Positions 1 to 7,019 of a stretch of DNA of 13,575 nt are shown piece by piece. Where the stretch lies: the NCBI GenBank assembly GCA_964505325.1, contig CAZDHT010000136.1, positions 1 through 13,575 of the forward strand. Direction: 5' to 3'. The notes below the pieces were generated by a model, which searched no databases, was not told where the DNA came from, and was given only the letters and a program-made list of their open reading frames with translations. This DNA comes from CAZDHT01 sp964505325. Its GTDB lineage: Bacteria > Planctomycetota > PUPC01. Made by a program: the position numbers and the translations under genes. Within the stretch, counting starts at the first letter, position 1. Every line of letters starts with the position of its first letter.

Positions 1-2310
1 GTTTCTGACCCGGCAAAGGTCAGGGGGCTGAAGTTGGACCTGACCTACGTGGGCGGAGTAATCGTATCTGTCAATAGCGTGGAACTGACCCGGGCGCATC
101 TGCCGAAAGGCGAACTCAAACCGCGCACGTTTGCGGAGCGGTATCCGGACGAGGCCTACGTGCGGCCCGACGGCAAACTCTATGGCCGTAGGGATGGGGC
201 GAAATTCGCCGACCGCATGAAGTTGAGAGTGCGCCGGCTGGCCGGTGAAGGCGTCGTGATTCCACCAAAGATGCTGCGGCAGGGAATGAACGTCGTCGCG
301 GTGCAGAGCGTGGGGGCGCCCATCGCGGAAGTGGCATCGACGGCGCCGCAGGCAGACACCCGATGGGTGCTGCCTTTGTGGCCGCATGCCGGCGTGTTGC
401 AGGCGCGTCTCGAAGCCGCCACGCCCGATGGACTGGCCCCGAACGTCGGACCGGCGCCGGGCGTGTCGATCGGCAACGTCTCGCCTGTCGAGACCGTTTT
501 CGCGTGGGATCATGCCCTTCCGAGTGAGAAGCTGCGGCCGGTGCGCCTCATTGGTGCGCAGAATGGCGTGTTCTCCGGGCGCGTGATGCTGAGTTCGTCG
601 CAGACGATCCGTGGCCTGAAGGCTTCGGCGACGGACCTGGCGCTGCAGGGCGGGCCGGACAAGATCCCGGCCTCGGCGGTCCAGGTCCGCTGGGCCGATG
701 CCGCTCGGCCCGGGCAGACCTGGGTGCCGGCGGGCCGCTTCGACCGATTGCTGGCCGAGCCGCCGGCGGAGGTGGCGCCACGCCAGATCACGCTGCGCAG
801 CGTCAAGGTCCAGCCGCCGGCCGCGGCGGTGGTGCCGGTGTGGATCACCGTGCGCGTGCCCGCCGATACGGCCGCGGGCGAGTACAAGGGACGCGTGACC
901 ATCGAGGCCGGGGGGGCGAGATTCACCGTACCCGTCGAGATCAAGGTGCATAACTGGAAGCTGCCGAACCCCGAAGACTTCTTCATCGTCAACAACACCT
1001 ATCATTCGCCGGACACCGTGGCACAGTACTACAAGGTCCCGCTGTGGAGCGACAAGCACTGCGAACTGATGGGACAGTCCCTCGGCATTCTCAAGCAGGT
1101 GGGCAGCAGCATCTGCATTCTCAATCTGGTGGTGCGGGCGCACAGCCACGGCAACACCGAATCGATGGTCAAGTGGGTCAAGCAGGCGGACGGCAGCTAC
1201 AAGTATGACTTCTCCGTCGCGGAGAAGTACATGGACGTGTTCGCCAAGGCGTGCGGCAAGCCCCGCATTCTTCAGATCAATGCCTGGGGGTTCCAGGGCG
1301 ACAACCCCGCCAAGCCCAAGTGGCCGCCGGAAGGCGTGACCGTGGTGGACACGAACGGCAAGCGGCTGGCGGACCTGGTGCAGCCGCTCTATGGCACACC
1401 GGAGAACGAGGCGTTCTGGCGGCCGGTGTTCGCCGAACTGCGGAAGCGGCTCGAGAAGCGCGGATGGTTTGACGTCACGCACGTGGGCTGGCTGAACTAC
1501 TGCAACGACCCGCCCGCGAAGATGGTCGACGTGGTCCGCAATATCTGGCCCGATGCGAAGTGGATCAAGAACGCGCACGCTCCGGCCAAGGCGTTCAAGG
1601 GAACGAAGGGCTCGATGCCGGTCAGATACGCGGCGTGGGTCTGGGGCTGCGGACGGCTCTATGATCCCGACTGCACGCGCCCGTGGGCCAAGCCGCCGGT
1701 CTACTATCCCAACGGCCGCAAGGCCTATCCTCGCCCGTGGAAGTCGAGCCGGGCCAACGTCAAGCTGGGCATCCCGCGGCTCGGCGTGGAGTTCACCAAG
1801 CCCGGCCTGTACGACCTATCGCCACTGATGCGCGTCCGCACAGTCGTCGAGGCGACGGTGCAGGCCGACCTCAGCGGGCTGGGCATGGTGGGCGGAGATT
1901 TCTGGCCGCTGCCCAGTGGCAGGAGAGGCTGGTTCGCGCCGATCTGCGACAACAAGGGCGGGGTGGGCCCGCGCAACAACACCCGGGCGTTCATCAGCCC
2001 CGGACCTGACGGCCCGGTGTTCAGTGAGCGGCTCGAGGCGTTCCGCGAGGGCATCCAGACCGCCGAAGCGGTTATCCTGCTGCAGAAGGCGCTTGATGCC
2101 AAGGCGGTCGGCGGCGCCCTGGCCCGGCGGATCGAAGACCTGCTCGACGAACGGGCCCGCCAGTACCTGCGCAACTGCACGCCGACCCCAAAAGGTCCGG
2201 GCCAGGACAGCGCCTGGATGACCATGCAAGCCACCAACTGGCGCGGCCGGGATGAGAGGCTCTTTGCACTGGCCGCCGAGGTGGCAAGCAAGATCGAGGA
2301 CAAGCAATGA
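1..2310 (+). CDS. GH123/DUF4091-like glycoside hydrolase with N-terminal jelly-roll domain, 5' end missing
   Basis: The frame is open from base 1 with no upstream stop, so the gene starts outside the window; the TTG at 34 is only the first possible start codon and lies inside a folded domain. Counting that codon as residue 1, residues 1-92 resemble a galactose-binding-like jelly roll (YVGGVIVSVNSVELTRAHLP, later IPPKMLRQGMNVVAV). Residues about 110-308 look like the beta-sandwich found in front of GH123/DUF4091 barrels, ending in the typical VRVPADTAAGEYKGRVTI and VEIKVHNWKLPNP. Residues about 313-690 form the barrel part, closing with RLEAFREGIQTAEAVILL, a family hallmark. Known GH123 enzymes cleave beta-N-acetylgalactosaminides with a consecutive Asp-Glu pair; the matching place here appears to read Asn-Asp-Pro (residues 491-493), so activity is doubtful. 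The signal peptide, if any, is upstream. The stop overlaps the next ATG (ATGA), indicating translational coupling. Family call moderately sure; substrate unknown. Confidence 0.75.
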   Translation, partial: VSDPAKVRGLKLDLTYVGGVIVSVNSVELTRAHLPKGELKPRTFAERYPDEAYVRPDGKLYGRRDGAKFADRMKLRVRRLAGEGVVIPPKMLRQGMNVVAVQSVGAPIAEVASTAPQADTRWVLPLWPHAGVLQARLEAATPDGLAPNVGPAPGVSIGNVSPVETVFAWDHALPSEKLRPVRLIGAQNGVFSGRVMLSSSQTIRGLKASATDLALQGGPDKIPASAVQVRWADAARPGQTWVPAGRFDRLLAEPPAEVAPRQITLRSVKVQPPAAAVVPVWITVRVPADTAAGEYKGRVTIEAGGARFTVPVEIKVHNWKLPNPEDFFIVNNTYHSPDTVAQYYKVPLWSDKHCELMGQSLGILKQVGSSICILNLVVRAHSHGNTESMVKWVKQADGSYKYDFSVAEKYMDVFAKACGKPRILQINAWGFQGDNPAKPKWPPEGVTVVDTNGKRLADLVQPLYGTPENEAFWRPVFAELRKRLEKRGWFDVTHVGWLNYCNDPPAKMVDVVRNIWPDAKWIKNAHAPAKAFKGTKGSMPVRYAAWVWGCGRLYDPDCTRPWAKPPVYYPNGRKAYPRPWKSSRANVKLGIPRLGVEFTKPGLYDLSPLMRVRTVVEATVQADLSGLGMVGGDFWPLPSGRRGWFAPICDNKGGVGPRNNTRAFISPGPDGPVFSERLEAFREGIQTAEAVILLQKALDAKAVGGALARRIEDLLDERARQYLRNCTPTPKGPGQDSAWMTMQATNWRGRDERLFALAAEVASKIEDKQ

Positions 2311-5027
2311 CGAGAGCAACAAGAGCCGCATTGGCGCTGCTTCTGCTGGCAGGTAACGCCGCCGCAGAGGATGTCCCTGAAGCCGCATCCATCCTCAAGT
2401 CTACGGGCATCCGCGGCGGCCTCTGCCTGGCGATCGGCGCTAAGACGCCGTCGCCGGCCGCAGCGCTGGCCGGGGAAAGCACGCTCTACATCCAGGTCCT
2501 TCAGCCGGAATGGAAGGTGGCGCAGGCCTGGGGGCTGAGCTTTGCCGCCGGTCCGCGTCGCGAACAGCTCGGCGTGCGCGATGCCGCCCTTGACGCGGCG
2601 CACTACGGGTCGGACCTTTTCAACCTCATCGTTGTCGAGGACCCGTCCGCCCTGGGCCAGGCCAAGGCGGAAGACCTCTTTCGAATCCTGGTGCCGCGCG
2701 GCGTGGTGGTGTTTCGCAAGGCGCCGGCGGATCTTGCGGACGCGGCCACAAAGCTCGGGATGGCGCCGGTGAGCGTGGAGGGGTTTGGCGCGGCGTTCCG
2801 CAAGCCGGTGACACCGGTGGAATGGAAGCTGCCGCTCGCCCTGAAGTGGCAGACGGGGCCGCGCTCGCAAATCGCGAACGGTTACACCGGCATCTGCGCC
2901 GGCGACGGCAAGCTGTTCTACCTGGAGCGGATGGAGCGCGACACCGGCAATCTCAACATCAGCGCCGCCGTCCTGTTCGCCCGCGACGCCCGCAACGGCC
3001 GGACGATCTGGACGCAGGAGCTGCCCGGCGGGTGGAACCGCTACAACGGCGTGGCGGCGACCAGCAAGGGCCGCCTCTTCGTCAGGACCGGAAATGGCAA
3101 GGTCGTGCAGTGGGACGGCGCCACGGGGGAGTTCGTTTCCGAAGTGGTCCCGAAGGTCGGCCGCGAAACCCGGATCAGGCTCCTGAACGATGACCTGCTG
3201 TGGGTCGGCGGAAAGGTCTATTCCACGGAGACAGGCAAGTTCCTGTGGAAAGTCCCGGTCTACAGGTATCAACCGTTGCCGGAGACGATCATCGGCGAAA
3301 ACGTTTACTTCTGTGATGGCAAGACTCTCTTCGCGAAGAAGCTCGCGAATGGCGAAGACCTCTGGAAAGTCCCGGCCGCCGAACTGCCCAAGCCGGTTGG
3401 GACAAGGGGGCTCGCGCGCGCCGGCAAGTACCTGCTCGTCCGAATGGGCGGCGGCGGCAAGGATCAGTACCCCATCGCGATCCTGGACAGCGCCACGGGG
3501 AAACGGCTCTGGGCCTACACCTGGAAGATCCGCATCTCGAAAAACGAACGATACTTCAGCGCCAACAACGTGAGATTCACCACGGTCGACGACAAGCTGC
3601 TCCTCTACTACCGCCACAACCAGGCGACCCGCTACGCCGATGAGGTGGTGATCACCCGCCTCGACCTCGCGACCGGCAAGGAGGAGATCAAGGACCGCAT
3701 CCTTACGGATGCGGGCGATTTCCACGGATGCTTTGGCGAACTCCATCTCGGCGACTACATCGCGTGGTACGACCTCTGGCTGAACAAGAAGACGCTCAAG
3801 ACGACGCGTCTGAGCATGCCGCATCCCGCCTGCTTTTTCGGCTCGAAAAGCGCGTATGGGCTTGTCTTCAACTTCCCGAGCCGCAAGAGCGGTCCGGTCA
3901 CCGCGGTCGGCCCCGCCGACGCCGACTTCAAGGGCGAGCCCGGCGGCAAGGTGCTGAAGAAGCTCGGGACCGCCGGCCCCGCCGAAGCGGTCCAGCCGGG
4001 CGACTGGCCCATGTTCCGCGGCAACCCGGCCGGCGGGAACTTCACCAAGGCGACGCCGGGGGATAAACTGGTCAAGGCGTGGGAGGCGACCATCGGGCTG
4101 GGCAAGACGGACTTCGGCGTCATGAGCAGTCAGCGGACCGGGCTGACCCAGGCGGTCCTGGCTTACGGCCTTGCCGTGGTCGCCGATATCGACGGGCAGC
4201 GCATCGTGGCTGTCAACGCCGCCGACGGAAAGCGGAAGTGGATCTTCCACGTAGGCGGCCGCGTGGACTATCCGCCGACGCTCTACAAAGGACTGTGCCT
4301 CTTCGCGGCCCGGGACGGCTGGGTCTACTGCCTGGATGCCAGGACCGGCAAGCTGATCTACAAGCTGTTGGCCGCGCCGCGCGAGCGCTACATCGGGGGG
4401 CGTGAAAAGCTCGAGTCCGTGTGGCCGCTTGCCTCGGATGTCCTGATCGTCAACGGCCTCGCCTACGTCAGCGGCGGCGCCCCGGGCGGCCTGGCGTTCA
4501 AGCCCGAGACCGGGGAGACCGTTGAGGCAAAGACTCCCGCCAGGGAGCTGATAACGTCCTACGACATGGTACTCAAGGGCAACAGCATCCCGCGAACCAA
4601 CGAAGACAACAAGCACGGTTTCAAGATGCGACGGTTCAAGCGGCGTCTCGACGCTCGGGTTCTCGCCTTTGACAGCGCCCTCACCGTGGCCTACAAGTTC
4701 GACCCCGCGGGCGAAGGTTGGGCGAACAAAGGAAAGCTCTATCTGATGGCCGTCGAGAAGGACCCGAAGAAGCCGCGATGGAAGTCAGCTCCCATCGAAT
4801 TGGTCGTGGACGATATGGTTCTGACGCCGGAGCGCATCTATTGCGTCGGCCATTATCAGCGGGTCAAGAAGGACCCGGAACTCTGGATTGTTTCGCGGAA
4901 AGACGGCAGTGTGGTCAAGACGGTTCCAGTTGGCGGCTTTCCGGCCTTCCTCGGCATGTCGGCGACCGGCAACAAGCTTTTCATCGCCACGCGGGAAGGC
5001 AAGCTCATTTGTTTTGAAGGAAAGTAG
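2307..5027 (+). CDS. Exported PQQ-like beta-propeller protein with degenerate methyltransferase-like N-terminal domain
   Basis: 906 residues. The ATG overlaps the upstream stop by four bases and has GAGGA at 2296-2300, six bases away. Residues 1-20 form a signal peptide ending in NAAA. Residues about 28-165 keep the outline of a class I methyltransferase fold: GGLCLAIGAK at the glycine loop, LFNLIVVEDP at strand four, and EDLFRILVPRGVVVF as the usual late 'leader had no gain'-type strand. The cofactor loop lacks GxGxG and the acidic ribose-binding residue is not evident, so methyl transfer is unlikely. Residues about 178-545 are a first set of propeller blades (repeats such as DSATGKRLWAYTW and LATGKEEI). 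A second set begins at DWPMFRGNPAGG (566-577) and runs to the C terminus with NAADGKRKWIFHVGGRVDYP and DARTGKLIY. Fusions of this plan are familiar from Planctomycetota, often labelled BamB-like or quinoprotein-like, with no proven role. PQQ binding is not demonstrated. Probably periplasmic, co-expressed with the hydrolase and sulfatase. Confidence 0.85.
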   Translation: MTRATRAALALLLLAGNAAAEDVPEAASILKSTGIRGGLCLAIGAKTPSPAAALAGESTLYIQVLQPEWKVAQAWGLSFAAGPRREQLGVRDAALDAAHYGSDLFNLIVVEDPSALGQAKAEDLFRILVPRGVVVFRKAPADLADAATKLGMAPVSVEGFGAAFRKPVTPVEWKLPLALKWQTGPRSQIANGYTGICAGDGKLFYLERMERDTGNLNISAAVLFARDARNGRTIWTQELPGGWNRYNGVAATSKGRLFVRTGNGKVVQWDGATGEFVSEVVPKVGRETRIRLLNDDLLWVGGKVYSTETGKFLWKVPVYRYQPLPETIIGENVYFCDGKTLFAKKLANGEDLWKVPAAELPKPVGTRGLARAGKYLLVRMGGGGKDQYPIAILDSATGKRLWAYTWKIRISKNERYFSANNVRFTTVDDKLLLYYRHNQATRYADEVVITRLDLATGKEEIKDRILTDAGDFHGCFGELHLGDYIAWYDLWLNKKTLKTTRLSMPHPACFFGSKSAYGLVFNFPSRKSGPVTAVGPADADFKGEPGGKVLKKLGTAGPAEAVQPGDWPMFRGNPAGGNFTKATPGDKLVKAWEATIGLGKTDFGVMSSQRTGLTQAVLAYGLAVVADIDGQRIVAVNAADGKRKWIFHVGGRVDYPPTLYKGLCLFAARDGWVYCLDARTGKLIYKLLAAPRERYIGGREKLESVWPLASDVLIVNGLAYVSGGAPGGLAFKPETGETVEAKTPARELITSYDMVLKGNSIPRTNEDNKHGFKMRRFKRRLDARVLAFDSALTVAYKFDPAGEGWANKGKLYLMAVEKDPKKPRWKSAPIELVVDDMVLTPERIYCVGHYQRVKKDPELWIVSRKDGSVVKTVPVGGFPAFLGMSATGNKLFIATREGKLICFEGK

Positions 5028-5042
5028 CAGGGAGAAACGGCA

Positions 5043-6578
5043 ATGACACCTGTCAAGAAGCGCCCCAATATCCTCTTCCTGATGACCGACCAGCAGCGCC
5101 ACGATGCGCTGGGCTGTGTGAACCCCGCAATCAAGACCCCGAATCTCGATGCCGTGGCCGGGCGCGGCGTGCGTTTCTCGCAGGCGGTGTGCAACGTCCC
5201 GATGTGCGTGCCCAGCCGCTATTCGATGATGACCGGACTGTACGGGTTCCAAAATGGGGTGAAGCACAACACCCAGGTGATCGCGCGGGACGCGGACCTG
5301 CCCGCGCCCGTGCTGGCCGAGCGCCTACGCCGCGCGGGGTACCAGACCGCGGGTTTCGGCAAGACCCACTGGTATATCGGCTCGGGAATTCTGCCGGACG
5401 TGACGGTCGAGGGATCGTGCCGCGGTTTCGAGATCCGCAGTATCCGCGGGGGAGGACACGACCCGAACAACCGCGAGCCGGGCGCCGTTTACATGGCGGA
5501 CGAAGAACCGGAATGGGCCGAGCGGGACATGTCGGAAAACAGCCAGTTCGGCCCGGGCGGCGAGACCGTGGCCGGATATGTGGGGTCACCCAGCGAGGTG
5601 CCGCCGGAGCATCACGGAGAAGGATGGCTGACCCGCAAGGCGCTTCAATTTCTGGACCGGGGACGGGATCCGAATCGCCCCTTCTTCCTCTACCTTAGCC
5701 TGGATTTTCCCCACGTGGGGTTCCGCGTGCCGCCCGGGTACGAGGAGATGTACGACGTCGCGGACTTTCCCGACGCGCCGCCGCCCGAGCCGTTGCCGGG
5801 CGGCCATCGTCACGGCGAGCGGTTCAAGGATATCTGGCTCAGGATGACGCCCGAGGAGCGGCGGCGCTCCCGTCTGCGCTACGCTGCGCTCTGCAGTTAC
5901 GTGGATGCCCTGTTCGGTCGAGTCGTCCGCCGCCTCGAGGAGATGGGCGAACTCGATAACACACTTATCCTTTTCATCTCCGATCACGGCGACATGCTCG
6001 GCGACCGTGGCCGAATCTCGAAGTACTGTCTCTACGATGGGAGCGTGCGTGTGCCCCTGATCGTCGCCGGCCCCGGCGTGGATCAGCACGGAATCGTGGA
6101 CGAGCGGCCGGCGGAGCTGGTAGACGTCGTTCCCACACTTCTGGATGCGGCAGGGGAGGAGATACCCGACATCCTGCCTGGCTTCAGCCTGTTGTCGGAC
6201 GTCTCGAGGACGGCGTCGTTCGCGGAAATGCACGGCCGGGGATACGAGGAGTACCAGCGGGCGCCCGCGGTGATGTTGCGCAGCAGTGAGTGGAAGCTGA
6301 TCCTGTACATTTCCGGGCCGCTCGGCACGGTCGGTGGGCGCGCCGACCGCTTTCAGGGCGAACTCTACCATCTTAGCGAGGACCCGCTGGAGCTGCGTGA
6401 CCGGTACGACGACCCGGCGTGCGCGGAGATACGCGGCCGAATGACGGCACAACTGCTCATGCAGGTGATGTGCGCACTTGGACGCTTCCCGAGCGGTCCG
6501 GCCCGCGCAGGGATCAAGGTCAAAGGCCCCGAAACCAGGCCGGACGGCTCAGTGTGGAAACGCGAGGCAGACATATGA
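5043..6578 (+). CDS. Sulfatase (alkaline-phosphatase superfamily, Cys-type formylglycine)
   Basis: 511 residues. ATG at 5043 is preceded by AGGGAG (5029-5034), eight bases away, and begins 15 bases after the propeller gene. It should hydrolyse sulfate esters, probably on a carbohydrate. Visible active-site parts: TDQQRHD (15-21) with Asp16 and Gln17 as first metal ligands; C-V-P-S-R at 55-59, where Cys55 is the residue converted to formylglycine; GKTHW (106-110) with Lys107 and His109; His224 in FPHVGF; SDHGD (313-317) with Asp314 and His315 as metal ligands; and Lys327. The C-terminal part (about 408-460) has the EWKLI and ELYHLSEDPLELRD pattern of the usual sulfatase tail domain. All catalytic positions look intact and the length is normal. 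No signal peptide is present (the protein starts MTPVKKRPNILFLMTDQQ), unlike its neighbours, so it may be cytoplasmic. A separate maturase is required for formylglycine formation and is not in the window. The substrate cannot be read from sequence. Confidence 0.95.
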   Translation: MTPVKKRPNILFLMTDQQRHDALGCVNPAIKTPNLDAVAGRGVRFSQAVCNVPMCVPSRYSMMTGLYGFQNGVKHNTQVIARDADLPAPVLAERLRRAGYQTAGFGKTHWYIGSGILPDVTVEGSCRGFEIRSIRGGGHDPNNREPGAVYMADEEPEWAERDMSENSQFGPGGETVAGYVGSPSEVPPEHHGEGWLTRKALQFLDRGRDPNRPFFLYLSLDFPHVGFRVPPGYEEMYDVADFPDAPPPEPLPGGHRHGERFKDIWLRMTPEERRRSRLRYAALCSYVDALFGRVVRRLEEMGELDNTLILFISDHGDMLGDRGRISKYCLYDGSVRVPLIVAGPGVDQHGIVDERPAELVDVVPTLLDAAGEEIPDILPGFSLLSDVSRTASFAEMHGRGYEEYQRAPAVMLRSSEWKLILYISGPLGTVGGRADRFQGELYHLSEDPLELRDRYDDPACAEIRGRMTAQLLMQVMCALGRFPSGPARAGIKVKGPETRPDGSVWKREADI

Positions 6579-6644
6579 AACCCGCAAACATGACTTTTCT
6601 GACGATCATTTTTGCCCTTACAACGGGGCTTGTTCTCGCCGGCC

Positions 6645-6697
6645 GCAAGAACCACCTCGTACCGTTGCACCTGAGCCACTGTAAGCGTCACCTCCAT
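6645..6697 (-). pseudogene. N-terminal fragment of a helix-turn-helix transposase
   Basis: ATG at 6697-6695 on the - strand, with GGAGG at 6708-6704 six bases upstream, an excellent translation start. The product begins MEVTLTVAQVQRYEVVLAAG, which resembles the first helix of the HTH region of ISNCY-type transposases (a short 'LT' lead, then a Q-R-Y-E-V-like helix followed by a Gly). The expected continuation (an EAA-like helix, then a recognition helix) is absent because the reading passes into the host signal-peptide region after about 15-20 codons. The remaining frame on this strand through the sulfatase gene is only a shadow. The family identification rests on a very short stretch and is tentative; the start signal and its position relative to the terminal repeats are the stronger evidence. 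Confidence 0.5.
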
Positions 6698-6703
6698 CTT
6701 GTG

Positions 6704-6724
6704 CCTCCGCAAACCGTGCGGAGG
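6704..6724 (-). promoter_or_regulatory. Hairpin burying the transposase ribosome-binding site
   Basis: A perfect 8-bp inverted repeat, CCTCCGCA at 6704-6711 and TGCGGAGG at 6717-6724, with a five-base loop. In RNA from the - strand, the second arm contains the GGAGG that serves the transposase ATG at 6697, so folding would hide the ribosome-binding site. No T-run follows in either direction, so it is not a typical intrinsic terminator. Insertion sequences such as IS10 and IS50 are known to block translation from outside transcripts by leader structures; this could be a comparable device (inference). Confidence 0.5.
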
Positions 6725-6748
6725 TCATACTACGGCATGCAGCCCAGA

Positions 6749-6797
6749 GGGGTGACATTTTCTCTTTGGCGTTAAGGGGTGACATAATCGCTTTGGC
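6749..6797 (+). repeat. Two tandem 22-bp repeats at the insertion-sequence end
   Basis: Copies at 6749-6770 and 6776-6797, spaced by a 27-bp period. Both start GGGGTGACAT and end CTTTGGC. They differ at three of 22 positions (TTTCT against AATCG in the middle). Position at the tip of the element, upstream of the transposase start, fits repeated transposase-binding sites. No third copy was seen in the flanking sequence. Confidence 0.8.
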
Positions 6798-6841
6798 ACG
6801 ACAATCCCTCCGGGCGTGCCATTGACAAGAGCGGACACACG

Positions 6842-6863
6842 GCGACAAGTAGGCAGTTGTCGC
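6842..6863 (-). terminator. Possible transcription-stop hairpin after the - strand frame
   Basis: GCGACAA at 6842-6848 pairs perfectly with TTGTCGC at 6857-6863 around an eight-base loop. On the - strand it begins three bases after the TAG at 6869-6867. There is no T-run, so efficiency as an intrinsic terminator is doubtful. It might instead be unrelated secondary structure. Confidence 0.25.
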
Positions 6864-6866
6864 GCT

Positions 6867-7019
6867 CTAGCCCCCATTCCAGAAGGTATCTCCGAGGCTC
6901 TGGATGGCGTCTCGGAGCCACAGGAAGGGATCGGTCGGTACATCGTCGGGGTACGGAGGCCGAGGGAAGGCAAGGAAGAAGCTGGGGGGGCCATTCTTGC
7001 GGGCGATCCGCGTGCACAT
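6867..7019 (-). CDS. Possible short gene or C-terminal gene remnant, unknown function
   Basis: From ATG at 7019-7017 the - strand encodes 50 residues ending at TAG 6869-6867. The frame stays open upstream to 7241, so this could also be the tail of a longer decayed gene; an alternative ATG lies at 7139-7137. Codon third positions are strongly G/C-rich and the residues are protein-like, with aromatic segments such as PPSFFLAFPRPPYPDDVP and DPFLWLRDAIQSLGDTFW. A hairpin begins only a few bases after the stop. The start is weak (GGAAGG only three bases from the ATG). I do not recognise a family. In this GC-rich DNA a chance open frame is quite possible. Confidence 0.25.
   Translation of the reverse strand: MCTRIARKNGPPSFFLAFPRPPYPDDVPTDPFLWLRDAIQSLGDTFWNGG

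Larger units (their letters stand above)
6575..6775 (+). pseudogene. Fourth cistron of the sulfatase operon: signal peptide only, then insertion-sequence DNA
   Basis: An ATG at 6575 overlaps the sulfatase stop (ATGA) and has GAGG at 6564-6567, seven bases upstream, so translation initiation looks genuine. The first 22 residues form a clear signal peptide: a Lys near the start, then MTFLTIIFALTTGLVLA. After this, from about base 6640, the frame encodes a His/Arg-rich stretch with no protein character (for example LHLSHCKRHLHLVPPQ) and stops at TAA 6773-6775, inside the tandem repeats of the insertion-sequence end. Read on the other strand, the same bases encode the beginning of a transposase, so everything after the signal peptide is foreign. 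The original product was an exported protein of unknown identity. It would now yield a 66-residue peptide at most. The alternative, a genuine small secreted peptide, is less likely because of the overlap with the mobile element. Confidence 0.7.
6645..6803 (-). mobile_element. Remnant of one insertion-sequence end (ISNCY/IS481-like, family uncertain)
   Basis: Read on the - strand from 6803, the element begins TGTCGTGCCAAAGCG, passes two tandem imperfect repeats containing ATGTCACCCC, then a hairpin, a ribosome-binding site and a transposase start codon at 6697. This order (terminal repeats, short leader, transposase start) is that of a real insertion-sequence end. The inner boundary is placed at about 6636-6655, where the transposase-like reading meets the signal-peptide coding region of the sulfatase operon. 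No matching opposite end was found in the window, so the rest of the element has been lost, most simply by a deletion. Boundaries are inferred: the outer end could be shifted by a few bases, and no target duplication can be recognised because only one side survives. Confidence 0.6.

Noticed and set aside
1725..4616. A 963-residue open frame on the - strand across the hydrolase and propeller genes
   Set aside because: It lies antiparallel to two well-supported genes, crosses their junction and has no protein-family character; long mirror frames are expected in GC-rich coding DNA.
6419..6574. Upstream extension of the truncated fourth cistron into the sulfatase gene
   Set aside because: The extension overlaps conserved sulfatase coding sequence, and the ATG at 6575 has its own ribosome-binding site followed by a signal peptide.
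6867..6900. Similarity of DPFLWLRDAIQSL to the DPF-LRD segment near the end of IS66 transposases
   Set aside because: The match is only a few residues and the surrounding sequence does not fit IS66.
6890..6917. Inverted repeat CTCCGAG/CTCGGAG
   Set aside because: Seven base pairs with a 14-base loop in GC-rich DNA is easily met by chance and has no associated T-run or gene end.
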